Numbered from the stretch's first letter, positions 45,796-55,942 are shown. The stretch: 64,000 nucleotides of DNA from Sphingopyxis fribergensis (GCF_000803645.1 NZ_CP009122.1:2270501-2334500), one strand, 5' to 3'. The notes: generated from the letters alone by a model not told the origin. Made by a program: numbers and translations.

Positions 45796-48516
45796 CTACT
45801 GAAGTCTGCCTTGAAGGTTTGCAAGCCGGCGCTGAATCTTCTGGTCCTGCGATTTTGCGAGCGAGGCCTGGGCAGCGCGCAACGATGCTTCGGCTGCTTT
45901 CGTGTCGCCCCCTCCAAGAGCAATTTCACCCATCGCCAGATCGACGATACCTCCGAAATCCGGCTGGCCGGTCAGTTCGGCGACTTTTTTCCTGTCCAGC
46001 CCGGCCAGCAATTCGCCGGCCTGTGCGTAATCGCGATTGGCCAACAGGCATTCGGCCGCGTAGTAGCGGATTGCGTGAGTGAGGGGATAATCCGCGCCAA
46101 ACGTCTTACGGACGCTGCGCAAGGCCTGGGATGCGAGCTCCGCACCTTTGCGGCGCTGCCCTGTCTGGCAAAGAGCCGAGGCATAATCGATCTGCCCCAC
46201 CAGAGCCTGATGCGATTCCGGTCCGGCCTGCGCCGACGCCCCTTGCCACACGTAGCGGGCCTCGTTCGCCGCGTCTTCGTAACGCCCCAGGGCGGCAAAG
46301 CTTTCAAATCGGGTTGAGCGCAGGGCGAGGGTGAAGCGATGGTTGGCGCCCAAACGCTGCTCCATTGCTGCAAGCAAGGGCTGGCTGTCCCTAATCACGT
46401 CATCATGCTTGCCGAGCATCGACAATGCGTTCAGCCGGTGCTGGCGCGTGACGAGGGTGTCGGGATGGTCAATTCCTCGCACGCGTTCGGATTCGGCAAT
46501 CGCTGCGCGCGCCAGGGGTTCGGCAGCCTCGGGCCGACCAAGGCGCATCAGCACGAGCACGAGCGATGATTTGGCTTTCAGAAGCTGGGTTGGCGATGCG
46601 GCCTGTCGATCGCCGGTGCCGATGGCAACAGCCCGCCGAAATGCGCGCTCGGCCAGCGCCAGGTCGGCCATATAGCCATAGGCACCTTCTGCCTGCGCGA
46701 ACGCGAAGCCGACCTTGCCTCGCTCGGCGCGCGGTCCAAGGCGCTGGCGTTCCGCAGCCAGCGCGCGGCCGGCTTCCTCGAGGCGTTCGGCTTGGCCCGA
46801 AACGCTGTTCATATGGGCCAGCGCCAGGCGGCCAAGCACGGCATCGTCGCTGTCTGCTTCGCCTGCCTGACGGAACAGATCTGCGCTTCGCGCGAACTCG
46901 GATCGGGCGGTGTCGAACTCTGCGCGGCCGTAAAAGGCCCGGGCCAGCGCTCCGTGAAGCCGCGCAGCAATGCCGGGTTGACCCTGATAGCGCCGTGCGA
47001 TGTTCGCGCTCGCGCGTTTCATCGCTTCCGCCACGGTTTCGTCCGCCGCATTGGCGCGGGCGGGATCGACGCTGCCCAAGACATCTTCGGCGATGAAGCT
47101 GTAGCTGGTGTCGGCCAGCCTTTGCGCGGCAATGGCCTGATTGCGCTGTGTCCAGGCATAGGCCCCGAAGCCACCGCTCGCGACCAGCCCGACGACGAGA
47201 CTGCCGACGGCCGCCCGGATCCACGGCCGACGTTGCGCACGCCGAGCCTCCGTTTCTTCCCGCGCGGCCAGTTCGGCCGCTTGCCGCGCCGCCGCTGCCA
47301 GATTGTCGCGCCGCCTTTCCAGCTGTTCGATCCTGTCGGCGAGCTGGTCTGCGCTGGCAATACGCTTTGCCGGATCGCCATCGGCGGCCTGCCGGATATC
47401 CTCGCGCAGCAAGGGATCGGCCACGTCATCTTCCCAACCCGGCGCCAGAGCCCTGGCAAAGTCGCCGACAATGAGCTGATACAGGATCAATCCCAGCGCA
47501 TAGATGTCGCTCTTCGCCGTCGGCGCGGCGTCGGCGGCCAGCTCGGGCGCGCGATAGGCCAGCGTACCCGAACGGGGTTCGTCCTTGCCGTCACCGGTGT
47601 CGAGCGAACCGGGGTTGGTGATGTTGAAATCATCGAGCACGGCATCGTCGATCAGGCGCCCGCTCCCGAAGTCGGCGAGCCGGATGACAACGTCTTGCCC
47701 GCTATACGCGATCAAGATGTTGGCGGGCTTCAGATCCTTATGCAGCACACCGAGTTGGTGAATGCTTGCAACCGCGCGTGCGATGCGAGCAGCAACATCC
47801 AGGCGTTGGTCGAGGGGGATGGTCTTGAGATCACCGGCTGCATCGGCCCAGGCGATCAGGTCATCGCCGCCATAGGCATATTCCAGAAAATAGGGCGAAG
47901 CCTCGAAATTCCATTCGAGCAACGCAGGAAGCGGGGCCTCGCTGCCCATCCCGGCAAAGACGACGCGCGACAATGCGGCTTCGCGTTTGAGCGCCCGCAG
48001 CCGATCGGGAGCGTCGGCAAATTTGAAGACGCGATGCTCGTTCGTCTTGTCGTGATGCCCAAGCCAGACATCGTTCGCGCCGGTTTCGCCGAGCGCGCGC
48101 GTGAGCTTCCATTGCTTGCGCCCGGGAACGCCATCGCCCGCCTTGAAGACAAAGCGCGGCGCGAGGGGCGATTCGACGCTTTCGACCTTGACCGTGCAGG
48201 TGAGACGGTAGCCGACGCGCGGTACGGTTTCGACGATATTGTCCTGCCGCGTGCCGAGCGCCTTGCGCAGTTTGGATATCGCGGTGGGCAGCGAACCCTC
48301 GACCACGGTGATCCCTGGCCAGACCGCATCGAGTATCTCGTCCTTGGTGACGACCTCACCCGCGCGCAGCAACAGTTCATGGAGCACCTCGAGCGGCTTG
48401 CCTTCCAGCGCGACCGCCGCTCCGTTGACCCGCAACGTCCAGCTTGCCTCGTCGAACTCTGCCCCGGCGAAAAACCAGCGGCGGCGACGACGACGAGAAC
48501 CACTGTCAGACGGCAT
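45796..48516 (-). CDS. wHTH-protein kinase-TPR membrane protein
   Basis: A 906-residue fusion. Residues 13-107 form an OmpR/CadC-type winged helix (EVVTKDEILDAVWPGI, VVEGSLPTAISKLRKALG, PRVGYRL). Residues 135-400 are a Hanks-type Ser/Thr kinase with Lys165, HKDLKPANI (259-267), DFG (282-284) and YRAPE (321-325). The catalytic HRD is HKD. One membrane helix (about 433-455) and roughly 450 periplasmic residues of TPR-like repeats follow. A kinase with its own DNA-binding domain could link envelope sensing to transcription. SD AGGGGG sets the ATG at 48516. Divergent to it is a four-gene cassette of exported proteins. Confidence 0.92.
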   Translation of the reverse strand: MPSDSGSRRRRRRWFFAGAEFDEASWTLRVNGAAVALEGKPLEVLHELLLRAGEVVTKDEILDAVWPGITVVEGSLPTAISKLRKALGTRQDNIVETVPRVGYRLTCTVKVESVESPLAPRFVFKAGDGVPGRKQWKLTRALGETGANDVWLGHHDKTNEHRVFKFADAPDRLRALKREAALSRVVFAGMGSEAPLPALLEWNFEASPYFLEYAYGGDDLIAWADAAGDLKTIPLDQRLDVAARIARAVASIHQLGVLHKDLKPANILIAYSGQDVVIRLADFGSGRLIDDAVLDDFNITNPGSLDTGDGKDEPRSGTLAYRAPELAADAAPTAKSDIYALGLILYQLIVGDFARALAPGWEDDVADPLLREDIRQAADGDPAKRIASADQLADRIEQLERRRDNLAAAARQAAELAAREETEARRAQRRPWIRAAVGSLVVGLVASGGFGAYAWTQRNQAIAAQRLADTSYSFIAEDVLGSVDPARANAADETVAEAMKRASANIARRYQGQPGIAARLHGALARAFYGRAEFDTARSEFARSADLFRQAGEADSDDAVLGRLALAHMNSVSGQAERLEEAGRALAAERQRLGPRAERGKVGFAFAQAEGAYGYMADLALAERAFRRAVAIGTGDRQAASPTQLLKAKSSLVLVLMRLGRPEAAEPLARAAIAESERVRGIDHPDTLVTRQHRLNALSMLGKHDDVIRDSQPLLAAMEQRLGANHRFTLALRSTRFESFAALGRYEDAANEARYVWQGASAQAGPESHQALVGQIDYASALCQTGQRRKGAELASQALRSVRKTFGADYPLTHAIRYYAAECLLANRDYAQAGELLAGLDRKKVAELTGQPDFGGIVDLAMGEIALGGGDTKAAEASLRAAQASLAKSQDQKIQRRLANLQGRLQ

Positions 48517-48624
48517 AAGCTTTCCCCCTGCTATGACTTTAGAAATTCTTGAGAATCCCATCAAGACTTTTGGGTGGCTGCCGACCATTTGTCGGGGGTG
48601 GCTTTAATCGAGAGGGGCGATGCG

Positions 48625-49197
48625 ATGGCTAAAGAGGCTCATTTTTCCACGACAGAGACTGAACAGGGTGTGCAGTTCGACGTCGTTCCGGCGTCGATGC
48701 CAGCGTCTTTTGGATGCATGATGGCCTTCCTTTACATGATAGCCGGGATTGGCGGGCTGGTCGCGCTGAGCGGACTGGTTGCCGGCGGAGAGGGTGGGGG
48801 CGCCTTGGTCGGGGGCCTGTTCGTAGCGGCCGTTCCCGTTGCGGGAATCCTGTGGTTCAAGCGGATGAACGCACGATATGAGCGTGTTCCGGTGCAGATG
48901 GTCGTGAACGGCAACGGCATCACGATCGGCGCGCGCTTTTTTCGATCCGAAGACATCCGCGAACTGGTCGTGAAACTGCCTTTCGATCATGGCGGTGCCG
49001 AAATGACCCAGTACCACAGCGGCGTAGCCAGCACCGCAGGTGCCGCCACGGGCATGGAAATACGCAATCGGTCCTATGCGCTGATGGCGCGTCTGAAGTC
49101 GGGCAGCGCGAACGAGGTTTTGGCCTTCGGCCTTACCTACAACGTCGCCTGCTCCCTCCTGACCGACGTCAACGCAGCGCTGTCCGGAAAATACTGA
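48625..49197 (+). CDS. Two-helix membrane protein, cassette gene 1
   Basis: A 190-residue protein with two adjacent hydrophobic helices (MAFLYMIAGIGGLVALSGLV and the stretch GGLFVAAVPVAGILWF). The soluble C-terminal domain is PH-like or YcxB-like in pattern (VQMVVNGNGITIGARFF, RSEDIRELVVKLPF, SYALMARLKSGS). GAGAGGGG at 48610-48617 supports the ATG at 48625. It is the first gene of a four-gene plus-strand cassette divergent from the wHTH-kinase gene, with 108 bases between starts. No function is recognised. Confidence 0.75.
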   Translation: MAKEAHFSTTETEQGVQFDVVPASMPASFGCMMAFLYMIAGIGGLVALSGLVAGGEGGGALVGGLFVAAVPVAGILWFKRMNARYERVPVQMVVNGNGITIGARFFRSEDIRELVVKLPFDHGGAEMTQYHSGVASTAGAATGMEIRNRSYALMARLKSGSANEVLAFGLTYNVACSLLTDVNAALSGKY

Positions 49198-49220
49198 CCC
49201 GCTGAAAAGGGAGTGAGCAA

Positions 49221-50225
49221 ATGGAACATCCTGTGAGGAAAGCCAGCGCAGAGCGCATTGTCGCAAGGCTGCTTTTGTCTGGAGCCTTGCTGCATCTGAC
49301 CGCCTGCGGTCAGCCAACAGCTGAAACCCCCGACCAGGCCACCAAAACTGCGGCATCCGACCCGGCGGCAGCAAAACAGACCTCAAGGCCTTTGCCCCGA
49401 CATATCCTCGCCTGGGCAGCGAATATGCGCCGCGAATGCCTATCGGTTGGCGGGACACCTCAGCTCACCTCGGAGCCAGTCCCCCAACTCGTGGCCGATT
49501 TCAACAGTGACAGGAAGGAAGACTTTCTGATCCCTGACGGGTTCATGCAATGCGACGGCGCGCTGACCTATTTCACGTCAGGGCAGGTGCCGAACTACAC
49601 CATCTTCGTGTCCACCGAAAAAGGCCATGACGAAACGGGCATTTCCTCGCTCGATGTCTCTGCGGCAAAGTTCAGCGGTCGCGACGTTCTGATCCTGTCG
49701 ACTGGTGGGCCAGGCGCATACGAACGACCTTATGACCGCTATGCCTTCGGATGGGACGGCAAAAAAATGGCGCCATTGGCATTCTACGATGCAAAGGGAG
49801 GCCGGGTTAACGAGGATGGTTCGCCATGGCGTAGCGGCGCGGCGATATCCACGGCCTTCCCACCCATCCCCAAAGGCTATTATGCTGCTAACATGAGTTG
49901 CGCACGGGCGCACAGCGCCCAGGCGGCAAGCGACGGACCCGCCAGCCTTGTCCAATTCGATGACAGTGCGCTGACATGGTTCGATGGCGGTCCGGAGATC
50001 CGAGGTTTTGAATCGCTCGGAAACAATCGTTTCCGCATTCGCGCCCGCTCGTACGGCAATGGCGATGACACCAAAGGGACGAGCGCAGATTTCGTCATTC
50101 GGGTCACCGGCGCGTCAACTTTTGTCACCGAACCTGGATCATTCCTCTTCGACGGACAGGAAAGCTTCATTCACTGCCCTACCAACACCGTGCCGAAGGC
50201 CGTGCGGGACTGGTTCGAGGGCTGA
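49221..50225 (+). CDS. Exported lipoprotein, cassette gene 2
   Basis: A 334-residue lipoprotein: the signal peptide ends in lipobox LTAC (Cys29). The middle contains an FG-GAP-like acidic loop (VADFNSDRKEDFLIPDG). Residues 219-334 form a domain with Cys227 and Cys319, the motif NRFRIRARSYGNG and the tail HCPTNTVPKAVRDWF. The same domain, with the same 92-residue Cys spacing, appears in the last cassette gene. The protein is probably anchored in the envelope facing the periplasm. No known family is recognised. Confidence 0.75.
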   Translation: MEHPVRKASAERIVARLLLSGALLHLTACGQPTAETPDQATKTAASDPAAAKQTSRPLPRHILAWAANMRRECLSVGGTPQLTSEPVPQLVADFNSDRKEDFLIPDGFMQCDGALTYFTSGQVPNYTIFVSTEKGHDETGISSLDVSAAKFSGRDVLILSTGGPGAYERPYDRYAFGWDGKKMAPLAFYDAKGGRVNEDGSPWRSGAAISTAFPPIPKGYYAANMSCARAHSAQAASDGPASLVQFDDSALTWFDGGPEIRGFESLGNNRFRIRARSYGNGDDTKGTSADFVIRVTGASTFVTEPGSFLFDGQESFIHCPTNTVPKAVRDWFEG

Positions 50226-50380
50226 TGTGGGGCATGGTGGAAAGTACCGCCATTGGGAGCGATATATTCCTTAAAACACGGTGGCAGCCCCGGCAATGCG
50301 ACCCAACCGAAGGTTGAAGGAGCCTCGACCGGCAACCGTTTGCTGCACCGGAACGCAAATCACTGAACGAGGAGATGCCT

Positions 50381-51271
50381 GTGAAGCACCCTATTGCACT
50401 GACGACGACGATCCTCGCGCTTGCCGTATTCGGTGCCTTGGCGCCGACCGCCTACGCAAAGCCCGCGCCCGCGCCGATTCCGATGACGCCCGGCCTGCCT
50501 CTTGCGGAAGGCGCGTGGGTTGACGTCAAAAGCAAATGCAACAGTGCGCAAGAGACCTGGGTCTATAACGGCACGACCTTTGGCAGTGCCAACCTGAACC
50601 CCTACGTGGGCAGCGGGTTCGACCCGGTCGACAATCTTGTCCGGATGAAGGACGGGTTTATCCGTATCAACGGCGGTCCGTGGGAGATCAAAGCTCTGCC
50701 CGACGGCCGGGCAATCGTCCGGACCTATTCTCTTGCCGAGGGGGAGATAGATCGGAGCATACTGCGCCGATGCGAGCCTGCCACCCTCCCCCCAACCGTG
50801 CGGACCAGTGTCGAGCGGGGTCTTGTTCGCACGGCCCGGCACCCGGTCTACGTGCCGGGCCGTGCGAACGGGAACTGGACCATCGCCCTGGACGGAACGA
50901 CAAAGGCCGCGCAATTTTCGGGCGACGGGTTGATCGAGACATTCGCCCTTTCCTGCAGGGACGGCAAAGACGCCGGCCCCGACAAGGTCCAGCTCAGCCT
51001 GCGCCTTACCAAGGCCGCGCCGGTCACCGCTACCAGACTGGCACTTGTCTACCACGACGGGGGAAGCCTCGCGCTATCGACCGCGCTTTATCACCTTGCC
51101 GAAGGCGACCGCTGGATTGGTCCGGCCGATGACGGCCTCGCCGATACGCTCGACATATCGAGCCGCATCATCGTCGACATGGGGCCGGCGGGAGCCGAAG
51201 AGATACCTCTCACGGGCTCAAGCGCCGCCATTCGTCAGGCACTGGCCTCGTGCTGGCGTTCACGACGTTGA
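50381..51271 (+). CDS. Exported protein, cassette gene 3
   Basis: A 296-residue protein with a signal peptide (residues 1-26, TAYAKP). Residues 44-141 hold the pattern GAWVDVKSKCNSAQETWVYN, NGGPWEIKALPDGRAIVR, RRCEPATLPP, a shorter version of the domain seen in its cassette neighbours (Cys53 and Cys131). The C-terminal half is beta-rich with KVQLSLRLTKAAPVTATRL. The start is taken as GTG 50381, because AGGAG at 50370-50374 abuts the ATG at 50375 but is six bases from the GTG. Function unknown. Confidence 0.7.
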   Translation: MKHPIALTTTILALAVFGALAPTAYAKPAPAPIPMTPGLPLAEGAWVDVKSKCNSAQETWVYNGTTFGSANLNPYVGSGFDPVDNLVRMKDGFIRINGGPWEIKALPDGRAIVRTYSLAEGEIDRSILRRCEPATLPPTVRTSVERGLVRTARHPVYVPGRANGNWTIALDGTTKAAQFSGDGLIETFALSCRDGKDAGPDKVQLSLRLTKAAPVTATRLALVYHDGGSLALSTALYHLAEGDRWIGPADDGLADTLDISSRIIVDMGPAGAEEIPLTGSSAAIRQALASCWRSRR

Positions 51272-51287
51272 GACAGGGGGAGCAAAA

Positions 51288-52322
51288 ATGAAGCACAACG
51301 ACCAACTGGCGCGAAAAATGGCACTTGTCCTGACGCCTGCTTTGATCGCGGGCGCATCGCCCGCCCATGCCGCCTGGCAATCCGCCCGCACCGACGGCGG
51401 CATGGCGGCCTTCAACAATGACGGCAAGCCCGCGGTTCCCGCGCTGATCGCCACCTGCCAGAAAGGAACGGTGTTTCTATATGTGAACCTAGCCATGGAC
51501 CCGGAACAGGAAAGCCGGACGATTGGTTTCAAAGGGCAGTCGAGCGCCCGCACGAGCGACGAAAGCTTCGTTCGCGATGCAACCACCGGAAGCTGGGTTA
51601 CAAGGCCCAGTGCCGCGACGCTCGCATTGTTCAACGATGACGAGTTCACGCTATCCGTGATGCTGAACGGCCTCAGCATCGCGGGGGTCACAACCCAGGG
51701 ATATAATGACCAAGGACCCGACCCCCAGAAAGGGGTCAATGCAGCCCTGCGTCCCGTGTTTGCGGCTTGCCCCGGCTGGCGCCAGCAGAGCTCTGCGGCG
51801 CTTGCTCCGGCATCGGTGGAGCAGCCAAGCGACGGCAAGAAATCCAAGCGGAAGAAAGCCGTCAAGCCGATGCCGCCCAAGCCATTGCCGCCGACACCGA
51901 TATCCGGACCTCGAGCACAGGCTGCCAGCCCACCCTCGCGCATTCCCCTCGCGATCGGCTACTACGCTTATGTCGAGGGCACATTTTCAACTTGCGCTAA
52001 ACCGGTGATCACGCCGCGGTACTTCGACGGGACGCGCTTTTGGGAAGAGTCGGACCTGACCGATCCGGATCATAGATATTCATCGCAGTCCGTAAAATGG
52101 GAAATGGTCGCCCCGAACCGCTTTCGCATTACGTTGCGCGATCGTGACGAGAACGGCCAGTGGGGTCGGCACCTTTCGTTCAGTGAATATGTTATTACCG
52201 GTCCGCAGTCCTTCACGTTCATTGGCACGATCGGCGCGCCGTTGACCTTCAACGAGAGGCACCAGCTTTGTACGCCGTCCCAACTTCCGGCCAAGGCGCG
52301 ATGGTACAAAGAACGGCCGTAA
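51288..52322 (+). CDS. Exported protein, cassette gene 4
   Basis: A 344-residue protein with a signal peptide (residues 1-28, SPAHAA), an N-terminal domain resembling periplasmic invasion-associated-type folds (GKPAVPALIATCQKGTVFLY), a Lys/Pro-rich linker (about 180-220) and a C-terminal domain at 224-344 (GYYAYVEGTFSTCAK, NRFRITLRDRDENG, ITGPQSFTF, LCTPSQLPAKARWY). Cys236 and Cys328 are 92 residues apart, exactly as in the lipoprotein two genes upstream. GGGGGAG precedes the ATG. It is the last gene of the cassette. Confidence 0.75.
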   Translation: MKHNDQLARKMALVLTPALIAGASPAHAAWQSARTDGGMAAFNNDGKPAVPALIATCQKGTVFLYVNLAMDPEQESRTIGFKGQSSARTSDESFVRDATTGSWVTRPSAATLALFNDDEFTLSVMLNGLSIAGVTTQGYNDQGPDPQKGVNAALRPVFAACPGWRQQSSAALAPASVEQPSDGKKSKRKKAVKPMPPKPLPPTPISGPRAQAASPPSRIPLAIGYYAYVEGTFSTCAKPVITPRYFDGTRFWEESDLTDPDHRYSSQSVKWEMVAPNRFRITLRDRDENGQWGRHLSFSEYVITGPQSFTFIGTIGAPLTFNERHQLCTPSQLPAKARWYKERP

Positions 52323-52754
52323 AGACGTGCATCTGTCGGACACGGTCGGCGCTCTGGGTGCGCTCGCTCTTGCCATGAGAATGTCATGCGAACCAGTAGC
52401 CGCATCGAGGGCGGCGGATCGGCCGCTTGCTGTTGGCCAAGAAAAAGCCGGCGTCCCAGCGCACCAAAGTCGCATTCGTCCGCAGTGACCTGACGAACCG
52501 CGTCGCGTCATCGACGGCCAAGCCGGGTCGTTCGGTCCGTTCGCGCAGCGCGTCGACGGTGACGGTGACGGTCTTTAGACCCGCTTCTGACAGTCCCTCC
52601 GCGATCGGCACGCCTGACACACGCCTGCCCCGACAACGTCGCACGCCATGTCGCGTATCAACGGCTGCACGGCGATCGCAGAACGACGCCGTGCCGACCA
52701 GATCGACTGGCCGGTTCGGAGATCGCGATGATGCGTCGCCGACGCGCGGCTCAC
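52323..52754. other. Intergenic interval between exported cassette and katE
   Basis: About 430 bases with no supported gene. An 86-codon minus-strand frame (52644-52384, DALRERTERPGLAVDDATRF) has some coding character but no recognisable start site or family, and its composition is Arg-rich as in non-coding GC-rich DNA. No clear terminator is seen. Confidence 0.4.
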
Positions 52755-54902
52755 TCAGGCAAGGTCGCGAACTTTGGGTTCGCGTGCCCAGTGGCGCCTC
52801 GTTCCGACATCGGCAAATTTGTCGATCGCAATGACGCCGCCGTCCTTTTCGACCCCGGCCTTGTCGAGCAGCTGCTGCGTTGCGTCGTCATGTGCGATCG
52901 TCTTGCAATGGCCAAAGGCATCCATGAACCACTGAACCGCCGCGCCCTGCTCCGACAGCGCCTTGGCCTGTTCGTCGGTGAGGATCGACGCGACCGCGTC
53001 GAACAATACCGACGGCGAGCCCGCGAGCTGGCCGTCGGCCTTGAGCGTGCCGCCCTTCACCTTGATCCCGCCAACCTTGGGCGCAACGAGAAAGGCGGTA
53101 CCACCGGCACCTTCGATAACGGCTTTCAACTTGTCGATCGCCGCCTTATCCGACCCCTCGGCGAACAGGATCGCGACCTTGCGGCCCTCCATCGTGTCGT
53201 CGGCATTTTTCTGGATCGAAAGCGCATCGGAGGGTTTGAGATCGACTGGCGCGCGCGCGGCCTTTTCCTTTGCCGGCAGGTCGATCGCGAGGCCCGCCGC
53301 GACACGCTTGGCTAGATCCTCGTCGATGTTGCGTACCTGCCCGACGACGCGCGCCCGGACATGATCGAGCGTCACCTTCGACAGCTCGAACACCAGCGCG
53401 GAGGCGATATGCGCCTGCTCATTCTCGGTCTGCGACAGATAGAAAAGCCGCGCCTGACTGAAATGATCGGCGAACAGCTCGGCGCGGATGCGCAGTTTCT
53501 GTGTTGGATCGTTGCGCTCGTCGTTCGTCGCGAACGTCGTGAAGCCGGCCTCGGCGCTCGCGCGCGGTCCGCCATTCTCGCCCGCCTCGGCGAGGCTGTT
53601 GGGTTCATAATTGGCGCGCCCGGTCGGGACGAGCGTCTGCATCATCCCGTCGCGCTGGAAATTGTGAAACGGGCATTTGGGAGCGTTGATCGGAATCTGA
53701 TGGAAATTGGTCGTCCCCAGCCGCGACTTCTGCGTATCGAGGTAGGAGAAGAGCCTGCCCTGGAGCAGCGGATCGTTGCTGAAATCAATACCGGGGATGA
53801 TATTTGTCGGCAAGAAGGCAACCTGCTCAGTCTCGGCGAAGAAATTGTCGACGTTGCGGTTGAGCGTCATCCGACCGACGATCTCGACAGGTATATCCTC
53901 CTCGGGGATCAGTTTAGTCGCATCGAGCACATCATAGGGCTGCTTCTCCGCAAACGCCTCGTCGAAGACCTGCACACCGAGATCCCACGCCGGGAAATCG
54001 CCCGCGTCAATTGCTTCGAACAGGTCGCGGCGGTGGAAATCGGGATCGGCACCGGCGATCTTGACCGCCTCGTCCCACGTCGTCGACTGGATGCCGAGGA
54101 CCGGCTTCCAGTGGAATTTGACGAATTTCCCCTCGCCCTTTTCATTGACGAAACGGAAGGTGTGGACGCCGAACCCCTCGATCATGCGGAAGCTGCGGGG
54201 GATCGCACGGTCGGACATCGCCCACATGATCATATGCATCGCCTCTGGCATCAGGCCGATGAAATCCCAGAAGGTGTCGTGCGCACTCGCCGCCTGCGGA
54301 TAGCCGCGGTCGGCTTCCATCTTAACGCTGTGGACGAGGTCGGGGAATTTCATCGCGTCCTGGATGAAGAAGACCGGGATGTTGTTGCCGACGAGGTCCC
54401 AGTTGCCGCTGTCGGTATAGAGCTTGACCGCAAAGCCGCGCACATCGCGTGGGGTGTCGACCGAACCCGCGCCGCCCGCGACGGTCGAGAAGCGGACGAA
54501 GACGGGACAGGTCACGCCCTCCTTTTGCAGGATCGATGCCTTGGTAAGACCGGGGATCGCCTTGGTGCATTCGAACACACCGTGCGCGCCAGAACCACGC
54601 GCGTGGACGATCCGTTCGGGAATGCGCTCATGATCGAAGTGAAAGATTTTCTCGCGAAGGACAAAATCCTCGAGCAGCGTCGGCCCGCGCTCCCCGGCGC
54701 GCAACGAATTCTGGTTGTCCGATATACGATGCCCGAAATTGTCGGTAAGATAGGCGGCCGGATCGGCGACCCCATCTCCGACGTCCTGATGCAACTCATC
54801 GCCATTGCCCCGGCTGTCGGTCGGCGTAATCTGACGCTCTCCCGGCTGATGGTCGCGAAGGGTGTGGTCGGTCGCAGGGGACGGCGTAGGCTTCTTGGCC
54901 AT
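52755..54902 (-). CDS. katE: Large-subunit catalase (HPII/KatE type)
   Basis: A 715-residue clade II catalase that degrades hydrogen peroxide in the cytoplasm. Catalytic His is in [15 protein letters not shown], Asn in [17 protein letters not shown], and proximal haem Tyr in [14 protein letters not shown]. The C-terminal 150 residues form the DJ-1/GATase1-like domain typical of large catalases ([17 protein letters not shown]). The N-terminal extension ([20 protein letters not shown]) is also typical of HPII. It is the last gene of the minus-strand run starting with the glycosyltransferase; the 80-base gap from the flavoprotein gene permits its own promoter. Confidence 0.96.
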   Translation of the reverse strand: MAKKPTPSPATDHTLRDHQPGERQITPTDSRGNGDELHQDVGDGVADPAAYLTDNFGHRISDNQNSLRAGERGPTLLEDFVLREKIFHFDHERIPERIVHARGSGAHGVFECTKAIPGLTKASILQKEGVTCPVFVRFSTVAGGAGSVDTPRDVRGFAVKLYTDSGNWDLVGNNIPVFFIQDAMKFPDLVHSVKMEADRGYPQAASAHDTFWDFIGLMPEAMHMIMWAMSDRAIPRSFRMIEGFGVHTFRFVNEKGEGKFVKFHWKPVLGIQSTTWDEAVKIAGADPDFHRRDLFEAIDAGDFPAWDLGVQVFDEAFAEKQPYDVLDATKLIPEEDIPVEIVGRMTLNRNVDNFFAETEQVAFLPTNIIPGIDFSNDPLLQGRLFSYLDTQKSRLGTTNFHQIPINAPKCPFHNFQRDGMMQTLVPTGRANYEPNSLAEAGENGGPRASAEAGFTTFATNDERNDPTQKLRIRAELFADHFSQARLFYLSQTENEQAHIASALVFELSKVTLDHVRARVVGQVRNIDEDLAKRVAAGLAIDLPAKEKAARAPVDLKPSDALSIQKNADDTMEGRKVAILFAEGSDKAAIDKLKAVIEGAGGTAFLVAPKVGGIKVKGGTLKADGQLAGSPSVLFDAVASILTDEQAKALSEQGAAVQWFMDAFGHCKTIAHDDATQQLLDKAGVEKDGGVIAIDKFADVGTRRHWAREPKVRDLA

Positions 54903-54982
54903 GATCGGTTCCTTGGGTCTGAGGAGATTGAGTCTTCAACCCCCCGCTCGCCGCTAAGTTTCGCCGAGCTCTGCATTCCGTC

Positions 54983-55942
54983 CTAATTCTGGTCGGCCAT
55001 CACATGCCCGTCCTGTTCGCGGAGCCAGTTGTGGAGACGCGTCGCCGCCATCGCGCCCTGCCCCGTGGCGACGCTGATCTGGTCCAGGCCTTCCACGACG
55101 TCGCCCGCCGCATAAACGCCGGGAAGCAGTCCGTCCGAAAAGGCGCTGAACGGAATACAGCCGTTAGGATCGGTCAGCGGCCCCAGCATGGCGGCAAGTT
55201 CACTGCGCGGCGTCGACCCTAACGCGGGATAGACCGTGTCGAACCGGCGCGGCGCGGCTTCCCCCTCGATGGCCACAAGCATCGCGTCCTCAGTAGCTTC
55301 AAGTCGCAGCACCCGGCCTTCGAGAACATCGACACCGCTCGCCGCGAGTTCGCGCCGCTGCGCTTCGGTGAGCGCAACCTGCCATTTCGGGATCAGCGTG
55401 ACGTCGCTCGAATATTGCCGCAGGAACATCGCCTCCGCGGCGCCATGCACGTCGGAGCCGAGGACCGCGATCCGCTCGTCGCTATGTTCGAAGCCGTCGC
55501 AGATCGGGCAATAACGTAACACGCCGCTTTGAACCGCCGCATTATGATCGCCGCTGTCGAGCTGCGCCAGATTGGTATCGACGCCGGTCGCGAGGATCAG
55601 CCCGCGCGCATCGATGGTCGCACCGCTATCGAGCCGCGCACGAAAAAGTGCTCCGTCCTCGTCCCGAGCGATCTCGACGACACAGCCCTCGACTATCTCG
55701 GCGCCGTAGCGCACCGCATGCTCGGTCATGCGCATAAGGAGATCGGCCCCGACAATCCCGTCCGGAAATCCGGGGATGTTGCGCGAACGCGGGACCCAAA
55801 GGGCGCGCGAACGCCCGTCATGTACGACGCGCACCCGTCTCCGGTAGCGCGCGAGATACATCGCTGCGGTCAATCCGGCAGGCCCCGCGCCGACGATCAA
55901 TATATCGAGCGCCGCCCCTTCGCCGGCCGAAAGCGAATTCAT
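54983..55942 (-). CDS. Thioredoxin-reductase-like FAD oxidoreductase
   Basis: A 319-residue flavoprotein of the thioredoxin reductase fold. FAD motif ILIVGAGPAGLTAAMYLARY near residue 14, redox pair CPICDGFEHSDERIAVLG, and C-terminal LLPGVYAAGDVVEGLDQISV. The NADPH loop is atypical (GSDVHGAAEAMFL instead of GGGDSA), so electron donor and partner are uncertain. No thioredoxin gene is nearby. It could act as an oxidoreductase for disulfides in the stress cluster. The ATG at 55942 overlaps the stop of the GH130 gene (ATGA). Confidence 0.9.
   Translation of the reverse strand: MNSLSAGEGAALDILIVGAGPAGLTAAMYLARYRRRVRVVHDGRSRALWVPRSRNIPGFPDGIVGADLLMRMTEHAVRYGAEIVEGCVVEIARDEDGALFRARLDSGATIDARGLILATGVDTNLAQLDSGDHNAAVQSGVLRYCPICDGFEHSDERIAVLGSDVHGAAEAMFLRQYSSDVTLIPKWQVALTEAQRRELAASGVDVLEGRVLRLEATEDAMLVAIEGEAAPRRFDTVYPALGSTPRSELAAMLGPLTDPNGCIPFSAFSDGLLPGVYAAGDVVEGLDQISVATGQGAMAATRLHNWLREQDGHVMADQN

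Noticed and set aside
45231..45929. 232-codon minus-strand frame overlapping the end of the kinase gene
   Set aside because: Its first part is the shadow of the kinase C terminus and its last part crosses the terminator of the SnoaL-like gene. Only a short middle stretch looks protein-like.
46792..48552. 586-codon plus-strand open frame opposite the kinase gene
   Set aside because: The opposite strand carries wHTH, kinase and TPR motifs in order, while this translation matches no family and has shadow composition.
52384..52644. 86-codon minus-strand frame before katE
   Set aside because: It has no ribosome-binding site or recognisable family, and its Arg-rich composition is as expected from non-coding GC-rich DNA.
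53361..54986. 541-codon plus-strand open frame opposite katE
   Set aside because: It is the shadow of the catalase, whose catalytic residues are all intact on the minus strand.
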